From assembly GCA_004794785.1 (NCBI GenBank), contig SJOL01004272.1:1-64000 (forward strand): a stretch of DNA of 64,000 nucleotides, in the 5' to 3' direction. Both the position numbers and the translations under genes were made by a program. The first letter of the stretch is position 1. Each line of letters starts with the position of its first letter. The stretch is from Opisthorchis felineus. Lineage: Eukaryota; Platyhelminthes; Trematoda; Opisthorchiida; Opisthorchiidae. Positions 24,561-39,000 of the stretch are shown one piece after another. The notes below the pieces were generated by a model. The model saw only the letters and a program-made list of their open reading frames with translations. It did no database searches and had not been told where the DNA came from.

Positions 24561-25671
24561 ACAGTGTTTGTACGTTCCACTAGCCTAGAGGTGGCGATCG
24601 CCTGACAAACTTTGACCGTTTCCAGTTTACCTGCAAGAAAGAGGAATTGGCGTAGGTTGTTATACCATCCTAGATGCCCAGTCCTGAGTAGATGGTGAGA
24701 TTGGCCTGCTCCGAGGAACCAGTGCTTTAGACTGTCCAGACGAAGCCTTGTAATAATTATTAGTAGCATTAGTTATTTTGATGGAAGTTGGCCACCAGGC
24801 GTCGGCCATGATTAGCCAAACCATAGGACTACCTTTTGTTAGCCTCCTCCTTTTCAGGCAAGAGGACACTGCGCGTGCAATAAATAGAAGACATGGCTGT
24901 CCAAATCATGAGTGACTTCTTAGCTGTCGTAGATCCCCATCAGCTGAAAGAACGACCGTTGCCTCAGGAACTACTCAAACAACCTAATCCCCATGGCTCC
25001 CCAGCAAGCACTCATACCAGGGCTCGGCCAAAATCGAATGATGGCAGGACTGAGAACCTGGTGATAGATATCGTCGGATTTTTGGTGGGAGACAAAATGA
25101 AAAAGTATAAGCTTGTCCTGCCCAGCCAGTTCATTATCCCATGAAAGAAAACGTTCACAGGCCAGTGGGTTGGCTGTAACAGGGTAGAGAATGGAAATTT
25201 AGGTCTTCCGACTGAATCCCTCTGAATATTTGCTTTGGGGTTATCTTAAGGAGGTAGTACTTTGAACAAACCACATAAATAGTCCAAAAATGAGACAGTT
25301 TATTGTATGGGAAACTTTCGGTATTCTAGATTGAACCCACTTGAAGGTGAAGACGCCCGGCTTGGAGAGGGCACTGATTTGCGAACACAGTTTCGGGAGT
25401 ACAATCTATGGCGCACGAGTTGCTTAAATGTGTATCATTCTGTAGAATAACGCACGAGTAAGGAATAGGTTCAAGTCGGGATTTGGTGGCCCTATTCCTG
25501 GAAATCATGGAGCACAACTTCCGATTTGTGTGATACATGAAATTGACCCTTGAAAAGTAATCCCTGGGAACTGACTTTCAGAATTAGACCAAACGGAACC
25601 TGATTAAGGTGCCTGTATACACCTTATGGAAGTATTTCCCCTTCTGTATACACAATACACTACTCATAAGG

Positions 25672-25870
25672 TATATGCATGTGTCGCGACATCTTGAATA
25701 TCGTACCAACTGAAACACGAGGCGGCCTGGTGCAGCATATTCAGCTGCTTAGAAACAGCATAAACGAGAGATTCAGCTGGGTTCCAGGTGGGTCTCCCGC
25801 AAAACCAAATTTGTTTGCAAATGAGTGCATTTCGCTTATTTCCCCTTCTATTTGCAATGGGATTTGAACC
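25672..25870 (+). repeat. Penelope-type terminal repeat fragment, copy 1
   Basis: This fragment shares ordered landmarks with 47750-47935: GTCGCGACAT, AATATCGTACCAACTGAAAC, CCTGGTGCAGCATATTCAGC, AAACGAGAGATTCA, and AAAACCAAATTTGTTTGC. It matches in reverse complement the segment at 48960-49070, and it matches one arm of the palindromic segment beside the Penelope-like element at 39585. It appears non-coding. Confidence 0.65.
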
Positions 25871-25899
25871 ACTGTTCAGGTCATGCCATTGCTAAAGCG

Positions 25900-28800
25900 C
25901 CAGATAGATAATGCTTTTGGGTTACGGAAAATTAATGAATAATGTGCTAATACAGAATCCTGAAGATATTCTAAGTGTCCAAGCCTTGGCCGAAATTTTT
26001 ATTGTTCAAGCAACAGATTGAATCCAAAGAGAGAACACACATTCTGGGGCCCTTTTTTTACTTAGGAGATAATATTGTGTACAAAATGACAAGTAACGTG
26101 AACCTACAAACAGTCATGCCATATGCAAATCAATTCTTTACATGGTATTCGCTCGCGACAAGCTACGTTGGAAGACCTGAAGTGCTTCTCTAGAGAGTAT
26201 GCACTCTCACGAGGATGAACAATGAAAATTGGACCATGCCTTCCGAATCATGGTGACGAAATTTCATAAACCAATGCGTATTTTAAACAGTTTTTGTGAA
26301 TTTGGGATTGGATTTTTACCATTTTGTCTACGGTGGATGTTCCAGATATTTTATACTCTGGTTCAAAAGGCTATTGTTACACGTACATATAAGCTGTCCA
26401 AACATGGTGATTCTATATAATTTTCTGAATTCACAATAACCCAGGTCATATGACAAGAACGATTTCTTCAGTCTTGCGAAACAGGACAGTTCATCATGAA
26501 TTTGCGTAACCATATAATAAAGAAAATTCCTGGGAACCTGATGTTCACCAAGTTATCGCACGCTGTCTCTATTTTCGTTTCACCTTTATTACGCCTAATT
26601 GCTGTTGCCTCTGCAATGGTATTGATCGGATCACCAAATAACTTTAGCCAAATCCAATCGAGAAAATCCGACTGATTTGATGGGATGGTTATAATTATGA
26701 CGTAAACTGTTTGACGTGGTGTTGTACCACTAAGTCTGGTTCACCTGGTTAAGAGATTTTCATTTTATTGTTTCCACTATCTCCTAGCTTTGGAGTTTTA
26801 TCCTTGAAAAGGATTCCCAAATAAAAGTCGCGCTCCCGTTTTTTTCTGTAAAGCTCTTTCCCTTGATGCTAAAATGGAACAATACGTGACCGATTTGTCA
26901 AACAAATACGCCTGTTTGATTTAACGAAAATTAAATGCGAGATCCGAAAGCTGACTTTCATCTTAATTGGATAACCATACGTACGCAAAACAAACGGTCC
27001 CTGAGCTGTTGCATGGTTAGCATTTTTAATCCTTCTTCAATATTCCAAGTGAAATAAAACTCAAGGTAATGCAACAGTGAGGTCAAGTTGTTACATACGC
27101 CTGAAAAACTTGTCTTTTAAGATGTGTACAGTTCTGTTGCCACCCGGCTAACAGACAGACATGAAAATGAAAAAAAAACTCGATCAAACATCTTTGTTAT
27201 ATCTATGACAAGCGGCTGCACTTCTGATGGATCCAACTAGAGTGAAGGCCAAAGCGAGCCCTCTGTCTTAGGTTGTCAAGTCCCCAGGTTTTAAAATGCT
27301 GTTGATATCTGACTTCCAACTACTAATCCATAACCAGTGCGGTTTTCAAGCCTCTTGGGAGTCTCCCTTCGATCCAATTACATTCCGATATGCTGTATTT
27401 TACCACTAGTATAAATGAATGTTATTCCAAATCCTTTTGAGTACACACTTGTGCCATTGGCCGCTGTCTAAAATTTTGAACCTCGTGGACAACTGCTCCA
27501 AGCGCTTTCAGACCTACTCTCCTGGTCTAACGTGAAGAAAACAAAATTACTTAAGTTTCACCGGACGCAAAATTCCACCAGGTAATAGTGAAAAATGGTG
27601 CGCCCCCTCTGGAAACATAGAAGCAGGTAATTGTGTGCATACCATTCATTTTGCAAAACGTTTAGCGAGGTGCACACTCAGCAGTAACTTGAAAAAATAG
27701 CATTCCAGGCAATAGTTTGCGGTTTGCCGCTGCATCCGGCTTTTGTCACACAAACATTCAAATAGTGAGAGGAAACTTCAGAGCAAAAAATCATAACCTT
27801 GTTCTCTGCAGATGCTAGCTTGTTTTGCCACACGGTAGATTTGACAAATGTCGTCTGCCGGATTAGCTTGGTGCGTTCAGATAACAAATAAAACAAATGT
27901 CAGAAGAACATCAAAAGACCAATGGTGATAGGCAATGGTGCTCAGAATTGGGCACGTAGACTGCTTGGGCAGTCAAAGAGTCTTTAGCAACTTTATGAGT
28001 AGTACGTCACTTCAAGAAAATAAAGTGCATACCAATAAAAACGGAAGTACACGATTTTAGTGTTTTTATATGAACAACATTTCTGGTTAGACAATGAAAC
28101 GTAAAACTGAAGAGTATTCCCGTCAAACTTCTGGGAAGAAAATAGTTTTTCTCCCGAAAACTCATTTATGGCAGCAGGTGTGTTGAGAGCTTGATATCAG
28201 GTGCGACTAAGTTTCGTTAGTTAGGTTGGTTTTGGGACAGCGGGAAGATTTCCTATTAAAGTTCCAGTTAGAATTAGCAGTGGCGGTTCGTCTGTTGTAG
28301 GTTGAGCACCAGGCAAGCTTAGTTTGACTGTTCCAAAACCTGCATGTGAATTTGTGCATGGCCAGCTCTCTGCAGCAAACCTACCAGACAAAAGACCTCC
28401 CACAAGTAGCATGGTGTACTATCTCTGGTTTCCATACCCGAAGGCCACAAAATCATCGATTCAACCTGGAAAGCATAAGAATCCTACCACATAGGGTGTG
28501 AAGGAGCGAAAGTTCGTGGGAGCGTGGCACTGTACAATACACTGTACAATTCCGCCCGCACCAATAAGTTTTACTTCAGTTCCCGTTTTTCAGCTCACAA
28601 ACAGTGCACCGAGGTGCAGTGGTTCCAGTTTCGTTCACTCAGGATAAGGAGAAAAAGGAACCGAATGCCACGCGCTGGAGGTGATCGCCCAGTAATTTCA
28701 TTGACTTCAAATGATTCTGTTGGTCAGATATGGCGGCGATGAAGAGCTACGGAATGAAGGCAACAGCTTTGGTACAAGACTGTCATTGGCTGCGTGACTT

Positions 28801-28900
28801 GGCCATAACTATCAGGGCTACTGACCGCTGGTCCCGCGGTCCATATCATGGAGGAAAATATTTATCAACATGGCTCATTTGACTTGTAAGGTCTTTCATG
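25900..28900. other. Stretch without a recognised gene
   Basis: The stretch is AT-richer sequence with short frames only. A small match between about 27980-28010 (TTAGCAACTTTATGAGTAGTA) and 47720-47745 suggests another scrap of the Penelope-associated repeat. I recognise no coding domain. Confidence 0.45.
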
Positions 28901-29746
28901 TTTCATTGACAGGTCATGGACTGACCGCCCCTGGGTCGTCTCCATCCGACACACGGCTGCGCGAGGAGAGTTCTTCAAGGCAAACAGTCTTCTTGTATAT
29001 GTAGAGCAGAGTATAAAGAGCGTAATCTCTGGATTGTGACCAGCTGATCTATCGAGGGAGAATGAACTTCCTCGAAAACCATTTGGTATACCTTAGCATT
29101 ACTGCTCTGATATTCTCACCAGACACACAATGCTTTGGGGGCATCGGAAGTCAGACCCAGAGAGTCTCCGAATATCCTTCGCACGCAGTGGCCACGTTTT
29201 TAAGCCATATGGACAAAAGATAGGACCGCGGAATTGTACACTCTACCATTGGCAGTCAAGCTGACGTTACGTCAGCGCCAAATCTGTCGGAGGTTAGCAA
29301 GCAACGCCCTTGACCTTCCCAAAGTGGGAAATGATTTTGCCATTGCACAGTACGCTGGGGCTTATATAGCTGCCCAGGTAGAGGAACTTCCGTCACAGAG
29401 AGACTGGACCTTACCGTGGTGTGACGGTTTGCGCACCTCAGCGACCCACTGAGCTATACTGAGGGGTGTCCCCGCGACACTCAGGAGTCTGTCATACCAG
29501 ATTGGTCAATGGTTATAGGTTCTATAGAACACAGTCTCCCGGTCCTCCAGGTTGGGGGTTGGAACATGTGGCGACTTGTTCATTAGAAATGGTAATTCAT
29601 TTGAATTTCCCGCCAAACACCACTGCCTTGTGGTTAGGCTTTTGAGCCAAAGGCTTTGGTTGTGGACCCTAATCGTCCTCCTGTCTGGGTGTGGGCGCCC
29701 TGACAGCATCCCAGCCCACGTACAACCATGAAGTAAATTATGGTTA

Positions 29747-29808
29747 TACGGCAGCGAAGCATCGGTGTTAAACCCTGGTGTCATGCTGTCGATGATGATG
29801 ATGATGAG
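29747..29808 (+). repeat. Repeat family D, 3' end with (GAT)n tail, copy 1
   Basis: TACGGCAGCGAAGCATCGGT followed by GTTAAACCC and a (GAT)5-like tail aligns with 31196-31250. The short trinucleotide tail is the kind of 3' end seen on RTE-type LINEs. The preceding sequence (about 28900-29746) may be the body of the same element, but no protein was recognised. Confidence 0.55.
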
Positions 29809-31195
29809 AGGAACTTATTCAACACACTGATCGGTTCACCTGCAAGCATGAGGTCTGTGATTGATCCCAACCGGTTTAGCGACATATCGATTTCGAAAAA
29901 ACGAAAAATGGCGACGGAGAAAATTCGTGCCTGACATCATTGAAAGTGATGAACCCACGAGGACATTTGCCGTAGACAGGTACGTATCCACGGCAGGATG
30001 CACATGGAGTCTTTACAAGTGACAAGAGTTTACGAGGGACAGTGTTCGTCCCCAGACTCTGTCACAGTTTCCGACGATCAACGAAGTCAAAAGCGGATCT
30101 GAGGTTGTTGGTATTCGGGTGGAGTGGCGCAGTTCCAGTACTTATCGCAAAGTGGATATATGGTCAATAAGACCCCGGGGGGGGTAAACCTAGAGTGATT
30201 CTTACGAAGCTGACTCTTCAGATGATGGATCAAAGTGTCCAACCCATCGTTTGGAATGATGTTTCTGTGAATGGTTTGTGGTCCCATAATTTTCAGACAG
30301 TTTCACTAACAACCACCCTCCTCGGGCAATCCGATCTAATCAGCTGGAACAGGATTCGATTGGTTCCCGTTACAGAGGTTTCTCTATTTCGCAGGCTAGT
30401 GCGATCCACTAGCGCTCCCTGCTAATCCTTAGGTCCCCATTATCCTGCGTTTGAGGAATCTGCACGCGCCATCATAGTAGCTTTCTGGTGGCATAGTTTT
30501 TCTGGCTTCAATCGGAGCTGCTGATCGTGACGAGATCCAGTGTTCACTGGAGTGTGCCAGTTACCTGGAGCGGAGATTTCCGAAGACTGTAAGCATGACT
30601 TATTGAACCATTCTCCAATCGTTATCCACAAGACCATTACTACCAATGTGCTCGTCGGGTTCTGGGAGATTCTTAGCCAACACAACTCGATATTGCTGAG
30701 CTATAGAGACACATTACAAGTGGTGAAATGAGTGTCTTTGGATAAACTGACGTGTTTCAGAGGGCAAGCAAACAGATACATGTGCTAACACAATGCCGTA
30801 ATCGGAGTGAAGTGGGGTACTCCTAAATGTGCGACAGTCATGTATTACAGCTCTCCACTGGTAGCTCATTGTCACATGCTAGTCGACATTTAGTCTGCAT
30901 TTGATGGCCTCCAAGTCACGCGCTGGTGTTGAAAGTTTGCGGTGACTAGAAAAAAGTGATCTTCAGTCGTTCCCAACTATCTGTGCAGTGAGCGCGAGCT
31001 CCAAATCGGCCAGGACCTGATCGGCCGACTTAGGAATTCATTTCGCCTTCCAGAATCACATCTGCACTTCTTGCAGCCCAAAGCAAAGATATCAAATCTC
31101 GAAGAAAACTGTCTTTTCAGGCTCAGAGCTACCGTCTGTTGGAGTTTATGCCGACGCAATTGACGAACATCGTCGAAATGCACTGATCTTGATTG

Positions 31196-31250
31196 AACGG
31201 CAGTGAGGCATCGGTGTTGAACACTGATGTTGTGCTATGGACGAGGATGG
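31196..31250 (+). repeat. Repeat family D, copy 2
   Basis: AACGGCAGTGAGGCATCGGT, then GTTGAACACTGATG and GACGAGGATGG, match 29747-29808 with a diverged tail. This is the end of a second old copy. Confidence 0.55.
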
Positions 31251-32045
31251 CCTAAACACCCAGGGGCAATTATTAACTGGAATTCAGTCCAGTAAAGCCC
31301 AGTCCACCCTAGGGCTATGCACAACTCCCAAACCTTTCATACCACGAGCTACTGTATTATGATCACCAAACATTGGATATCCAGAACCATTTGGGGCGTG
31401 CGACTGAACTTGGATCTTGTATACGTATTTGAACGACAGAACATACAGCGATTAAAAGAGGGAACAAGGTCTGAACAAGTTCTATCCGTTGTCCAATATG
31501 ATACAGAGTGCGGATGTTGAAGCAGCCTTGTGGAACATGTAGGTCTATTTTTATTTATTTTGCTGAGTAGAGGCCCAGATACGGAACAATGGTCAATTGC
31601 GGGGATGTTAAATCAATCAGAAGGGCTTGAGTGAGGGACTTGCACAGGGAAGTTATTGAAGAAAGAATTGTACGGGCAGGTTGCCTTGGACAGAGAAGAG
31701 GGTTTGGTTGAGGTACTCTATCTTGAGCCTTTGATACAAAATTAGGACTTACAATGCAGTGGGACAATGTAGGGGGTAGCGTTTTTCAGAGTTTTCTTGA
31801 GGGACCTTTCCCGGAGCCCTTTAATCAATGGTCTGAACCACTCCAGATGCAGGGTCCTAAACTGTGGTTGTAACGGTATTTCGATCGTATTTAGTAATGC
31901 ATCGGCAGTCGCGGCCAACCGTTGGGAAGCTGGAGTGTGGAGTTTTAAGGCCGATCTCTTCTTACCTAGCTGCCTAACTGCCAAGCCTTCTGAAGGAAGC
32001 GGGGGGAGGGCAGGGTGCCCAAGCCTACAAAGGAGCAGTCTGTAT

Positions 32046-32116
32046 GTCGGGGTCGGATTCGACCCACGGACCTTCCGGTAGATAAGTTAGCCCGTTGACT
32101 ACTGAGCCATCTGGAT
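32046..32116 (-). repeat. tRNA-like SINE head, third family
   Basis: On the minus strand the order is A box TGGCTCAGTAGTC (+ 32097-32109) and B box GTGGGTCGAATCC (+ about 32055-32067), 30 bases apart. This is the spacing of an internal pol III promoter. The first seven bases do not pair with the 3' side, so it is not a functional tRNA. Confidence 0.6.
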
Positions 32117-33002
32117 ATGAAATGACATCAGCCGACCAATGAGGACATGACCAACCAGATGGACTGGCCACGCAAACAATCAATCGTATTCGAAAATCAA
32201 CACTCGGCTAGCAGAACCTAAGTATAAATCGGCGCCGCACCGTTCAAAGCCCAGTTACTGCAACACTACTACTTACTGGTGATGTACCTGGACTGGTGAC
32301 GAAATGCTTGCTACAACGATACCAATCGCAGAAAGCATTTCAACCATTAACTTCGCGTGAGTTTTCAACTTTCTCCTGTGTATCAAAACATATCTGTTTC
32401 GAGTTTACAACTGGATCAGAAGAAATTCGTTGTACACCATGGTCAACATGCCACTGGTTCATCAGCCCATTTTTCCACCAGGCCGACATCGACATCTACT
32501 TTTCTTGCATGGCATCGCCTCACAAACCTTCTGTAAATATGAGTACGAGTCCAGTGGTTTCACCAAAAATAATCAAACGCTGCGTCTGGGAAGCGAGCCC
32601 TACACAGTAAACAGTGTGCGCATTCGTGACACCTAACTAAGCGAAGTAAATGGGTAAAACAACTCGCGTTTTGTTAGTAGGGCCATCCATGAGTAATAAT
32701 TGAACACAAAGCTCTTTAGAGTTTTGTGACAAAGTAGGGCTTTTGTCCAGGTTGTACACAAAATACGCAACCGTTTAAGGATCCAGAGTGTCCATGAAAT
32801 CTATAAAAAAACAACAACAGGAGGTCGATCAATTTGTCGGCAAACTTGAATTGCCTTATCGGCAATATATCTTGAGCCGGGTGCATGCAATGTGATACCC
32901 ATTTAGCACACAAGTCCTATCTCCTATTTGCACTCTGACATTGAATCTCAAAAAGGTGTTTTTATGACCCAAAAGAGTAAAATCAGCTAAGCGCTTCTAA
33001 GA

Positions 33003-33075
33003 TCAGTGAGGCGGTTCATTCCATAATGGTAATCAGGCGCTCGGATCTCAAGGTCTCGGGTTGTACCTCAGCTAT
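33003..33075 (+). repeat. tRNA-like SINE head, degraded
   Basis: ATAATGGTAATCAGGCG resembles an A box, and GTCTCGGGTTGTACC about 40 bases downstream resembles a decayed B box. No second copy of this family was found in the window. Confidence 0.35.
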
Positions 33076-33099
33076 TCTCTTGAGATAGCAGTGAACCTG

Positions 33100-36000
33100 G
33101 CTATTTCAAATAAAGATAAAGCAATGTCAAGTCTTCCACGTTTTTGATTATCGGTTAACGGAAATCCACATGAAGCGATTATTTGCCTTGAAGTATATTT
33201 ATGTGTACAAGTAGCTGATATCCGAAACGGACAGTATTTCGATGTCAATTGAATAGCCACAGTTTGTATGGGCCAAAGACGATGCCACTAGCGCCGATAA
33301 CGACCTCGATAACTGATAAATGATAACTACGTTATCTACCATTTCATGTTGTTAAGTCACACTAAAATAACCAAAATCAGAAGTAATTGGAAGAACCAGA
33401 TGTGTCAACTGAGACGGAAGACAGTAACGGCTGAGTCGGGCGGTTTGGATACAAATGCCTCATCATTAGTCAAAGCGATATCACCAGTACTTAGGGGGTG
33501 AAAAGGCGTGGATGCTGTGTGTATGCGCTTATCTACTCACCCAGGCGTTATCATTGTCTGTCAAGGTGAGTTTCCCAGTGCCTTGTCGATCGACCTGCCT
33601 CATGATTGGTTGGTGTCGGGATTGCCTTTGGACCTGATCCCCCTGGCTTCCACATCGTGACATTTGTCTCCAAGATAAATCCGGTTTCTAGATCCGTTCG
33701 GTATGGTCACTCGGTCATGACTCAGTGTTCTGTTTGGTGATACTTTGCTCGTCGTGGCGTGCAGAAGTGGCCACTGTTTGTGTGTTGACTAACTGAATTC
33801 GTGACGGAGTACCATGCTTCTCAGGATTTCTTTTCGCGTCACGTACTCCAACGTACCACCGCGTGGTAACACGTGCATAAAAATAAGAGATGCCTTGGTC
33901 CGCTTTTGATAACAGCGATATGCTCCCCCATTGGTGTAGAAAGCTTCCTTTTGTTCCTTCCAATTTAATATTTATTGCAGTCTGCGCAGTTGGTGTGTTC
34001 CATACATTATCCCTTACGGCTTACCCAGGTCTTGTCTTCCGGTCTTGAAATAAATGTCCTTGGTGGGATAGTCACTAAGTTGGTCACTGAAAAACCTTAC
34101 GATGCTGGTAGTCTTGCTACGAATTTGTATTTGTTCCTGATATACGGAGGAACTTGTTTGGCTATGTTGTTAATCCTGCTGTCAGGGTGACTTTTTACGC
34201 TTATTTTGATGAAACATTTGACGTACTCGCCACAACAAACCCCATAAATCTGCATATATAAACCGACAGTGTCTGTGCACCACAACTGTCGACTCACCGA
34301 GAACCTTAATTAAGAGCCGATCATCATTCCAGCGGGCGAAGAAGCATGACTCGTTGTGGAGGCAACCGAACAAAGCTCGTAATGTAGGAACCAGAGAGAT
34401 CAGATCCCAGACAATAATCATTCAAACCAACCACATAGTTCAATCAATAGGGCGAAAACGAGTTCCGCCTGGGTGAATAACCTCCTATAAAAACGTACGA
34501 TCACAACAGTTACGCACTTTCGCACACAGCGCACTGACGTATTTGCCTCAAGTGGCAGTGCAGTACTAACAATAGAGTTGCACAGACCAGTGAACAAATA
34601 TGTGGCCATCAGGACAATCTCAGTGACGAATATTCTCCCTATTTGCGAATGTGCAGCAAGATTCTTGGAGCCGAGCTCATTAGTCAATCCTACTTACTTA
34701 TACTAATCACAAAGCGGATATCCACCAACGGGTAGTTTTATCTCAACATATCCTTTTTTCCGGTATTTTCAAATGGAATTAACTTGATTTGGACTGAACA
34801 GACATTATTCCAATCAAAAAAATAGACAGGTTAGAATACATCGAATGGTTCACATTCGAACAACACCTTGTTCTGATGGATGAAGTCATCACTAGTATCA
34901 CTAGGTTTTTTATTCTGATTCTTATTTTCCGTTCTCACACTCACACTCGTGTTCCTCACTGTGCTTCGCTCTCATGAAGATGCTCTAGAAAAATCGATTT
35001 CCGGAAACAACACGCATTTTCAGAGCCAATTGTCTCTTGATCTTCGAGCACTTGGTTTACTCTTAGCGAATTTCATCTGCTTTTAAGCCAGAAAGGTCGG
35101 GTTGCATTGAATAATAAAAACCAGAAAAGCAACTGATTATACTGAATGGACTCAGTCGCCTTACATGTAATAAAGCATCAGGTCACTCTCTGTTTCTAGT
35201 GTTTTGTTCTCACATGCACTGCTTGCACGCATTATTACTGTATGGTTTTCCTCTTTAGTAATTTTCATGGATCACATGCGGCAAGCATGCTGATGTCATT
35301 CGGCATGTGGTCACAGTTCGCTACTCATTGTTTTTGTAGGGCAACATTTAACTGATATAACTTTTGTGGTGCTGTCCTCCTTGGTGGTCGAATGCCCTCC
35401 AAGCTTGAAAATTCGGTTGCAATTTTTCTTCTCACCAATCAAGGTGGCTTTTATGTGAGGCAAAGCAAAGTCGTGTGCCTGCGAGAAAACTGTCGAGTTC
35501 AGTGAAAAATTCGATTACCTGTTGGGAAATTTGATATTTTTCCTCTACCAGAATGAAATTTTTCTCTGGTTCCCTCATTTTTGCAAAACTGCCTGGCACT
35601 CTTGCATTAACCACGTTTTACCTACAGCACGATGCGAAAACATAAAACGAACAATATCTGGGTAGTTGGGAGTTCCGTATGTGACGCGGACTTTAGTGGA
35701 TTTATTAGATAAAGCTAAATGCAATGAGTTCTGCTGATCGAAAACAGCTCAAAAAAAGGCGGCATTCAGTTTGTTGTTGAACACGCCTTGTTTAGTGCGC
35801 TCAGTCTGTGAGACAACAGGCGATAAACTGCGACTGTGTGTGCCGATAGCCAGTTAACACAAAGACGCGTGAGGGTATTCGGATCAAAGTTTCGTGTTTA
35901 CAGAACTAAACGGATTATGCAAGGAAATGCTCTTCCAGGGACCAGAGAAGAAGTTCATGCAGCCAAACACAAAGTACGCAGTCTAGCATCTAGCAATATT

Positions 36001-39000
36001 TTCTTATGGATTGTGGGCATTGTGTTCATTTAAATGTGTTGTTTTTTATGTATTGCCTTGGTGTGGCTAGAAAAAGTTTTCATCTCCGTGTTCCGAACAT
36101 CGAACTAAGAAGTGGCTCATATGTTTCTGATTGGTGTTTCTTTGGAACAGATGCTACATTATATGGCGGGGAAACATTAAAATACTTGCTTAAAAAGCTT
36201 GCTGTAGTTTTATATATGAGTCAGAACGACCTGTAGATGAAAAATTCAAAGGTCCATACCACATGTCCTTGTCCTGTGCAAACTTTCAGGATTTCTTGTA
36301 GAGTCAAACTGACAGCCTGATGTATAATTCAATGCATAAAATAATCGAGCATGGTGAAAAACTTCCTTCCCCAGGTTTTATAGGTATTTCAGTCCAATCT
36401 AATTCATCCTTTTTTGAATACAGTGACACAGTGAAACGCCAGAACTTTTGTTTCAAAAGAACTAATCTGCCGGCAGAAATTTTCCAAATTTTTCCCTCAT
36501 TAAAGAAAGAAAAGTTAAGGAATGACATTTAAAATACTTTGATTTTGTTAGTGTCCTGTGACACAAGAGGGCATAAAATTCAGTGTGTTACGTTTTAGTC
36601 AGAATCTTGGAGAAAATCCGAACCGGTTTACTGAAGTATTCACGCACACAATAGGTCATAAGGAACAAATGTCAAGTTAGTCGATGATGCTAACGTTTTG
36701 GACAAGGATGACCTGGATTAAGAATGCATCAGAATGAATTTCACTTTAAAACTGGATTCACAAAATCGAGGTTGAATTCCGATCGATCCACACAAGCCAT
36801 GTAATGCCTGCCAAATTCCCCATTTGAGTGGACTAGTGACTATGTCATACTGTCCTTTTGTTTATGTACCGGTATCTTTTTCTGGATTCCAAAAACTAAT
36901 TCAGAAAAAAGTTTGTCATCACGAAAGGCATACTGACAAACAAAACTTTCCAGTGATTCTCCGACCAATACAATTGCAAATTACATACGAGATTCAAATT
37001 TAAATTGGGATGGACTGTCAGTTTTTATATAGTGGCCATTTTGAAAACCTCGATAACAAGATCAGGTGAATTCAAAGGAGCGTCGCGTGATGTGGTTATG
37101 TTCCTGCTGTTTGGGTGCGCTGGACTATCCATTTGAGCCCATACCAGTGCGCAAGTATCCCCTTTAGAGACACAGGGTTTTTAAGCCCGGTGGCGAGTGA
37201 ATTTGCTGTAGATAAAACATGCTGTTTGACCGTCTTTGGCTGAGTTGAAGTTTTGTAAAGCAGAATCCATCTCTTCTTGATGTGTGGTTATGGCTGAGTA
37301 GGCAACAGAGAAAAAACAAGTTCCGCTTCTTTCGCTTGGGCATAAACCTCTGGAAATGTGTATACTACCTTAACAATTTTGGTTCTCGTTACACCGACCT
37401 TTGCAACGGTCTGCCTAATCACTCGCATTTGGTAGAAGGAAAGCCTGTCTTTACTCTTGGTTCAGTCACGGTAAAAGTGATGAAATCGTGACAACTCGCT
37501 CCTTCGTCGATGTAACGCAGATAAATCCATGACTTCTGGTGGACCTTTGAGGGCAATGACAATCCAGTTTTCCGTAACTATGTCATCCAGCTGTTCTAAA
37601 CTTATTAAGTTAGAAGTAAGGTGCCCAAATACCTGGACTGTTCTGAAATTTTCCCCACTGTTTTCACAGCTGGCTTGTGAGCATTTCATTGCAAAGCGTT
37701 TCTGGTGCCGTATTTATGCAATTGGCGCGTGTTTAGGGGTCGTGCGTCTTCGTCTAAAAGTTTCCCTCTTCTCAGCATTAAAACAAAACTCTTGTTATCG
37801 ATTATGGTTGAACGAATAGAGCATGCTGACTTTTCTCTGCAAGCTAACTAAAACCCAACTATTCAACCCAAAATGCAAGTTGTGCTGCATTAGAAGGTAA
37901 CTGTAAGTTCATACCTCTTAAATGACTTCTGGTCATGTTTGCTTTGAACCAGGGACAGACGTTGGAATTCATTGTTTACTTTTATATCCTTTTGTTCCGT
38001 ACTTAGTACGGTACTATATATGTTCCATGTTCCCTTCAATTCATCACAGCCACCGGAGAATTCGGACAGAATTCTAAAATAGGGCAACTCCGGCTTTAAC
38101 CTTCCTCTTACAGCTCATCAAAAGTACACACTATTGGTCTCACTAAAGTTCGGACCCCGGGAGTCTGACACACGAAGCAATTGTGTTACTACAACTCCAC
38201 CAATGCAGGCTGGTCGCACCTGAATACCAAATCAGGATCAGTGGACGTGTTCATGCTTGAACAATTTGATTGATATATGTAAGTTATTGGGTCACACGGG
38301 GTAATGGAATAAGTTGTTATAATCCGGCACTTCGGGCGCCGTTGGCAAACTTCTTCGAGGATCTTTACAATCAATTGAATACTGGCCAAATCCGGCTTTA
38401 TTTAGGTCCACCATCACGTCTTCTGATTTGGGCTTTATTGAGGTCCGTGAGCAGTCAGATGCTACCAGTGCGTGTTTAGGTTAGCTCTGTCTGCGTATGC
38501 GTACGATTATGTATGTACTTTGGCTGGGATGAGCCTCCAATTGTTGTTCTGTCAGCCGTGATACGTCATTGTGATTCCTGCTTGACACCTGGACCTCGTC
38601 TGTAAAATGTCTACTAAAGTACAAACAAGATTAGACGGGATGTTGACTCCACTACTACGACAGGCGCAGTCAGGCTCTATGTTGAGCCCGAATGCTTCAG
38701 CGCACGCCGATTCCAAGTGTGGCTTGAATGGTGACTAAAATATGCCTGTGCCATCAAAGTTAATTTGATGGTTTGGCTCAAGTGCGTAGAATGCAATGGT
38801 TCAGTAGTGTTAATTTTTTCTAAACTCAGCTGGATTTTATGGAGGAAAACGCGTATGTCGTTTGTGCTCCGTGATTCACGCATAGAGTTGCGTGGCTGTC
38901 TGGCCTATTTATTTGAACCAACATGCCTCAGAGGGAATTTGATGGACGCAGCTTGTGAGGTGGTTCGAGAGGCTCCTTCGTCCTTACAAAGTATCAGTCT

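Noticed and set aside
32046..32116. Functional tRNA gene on the minus strand
   Set aside because: A and B boxes are present, but the acceptor stem does not pair, so it is a SINE head.
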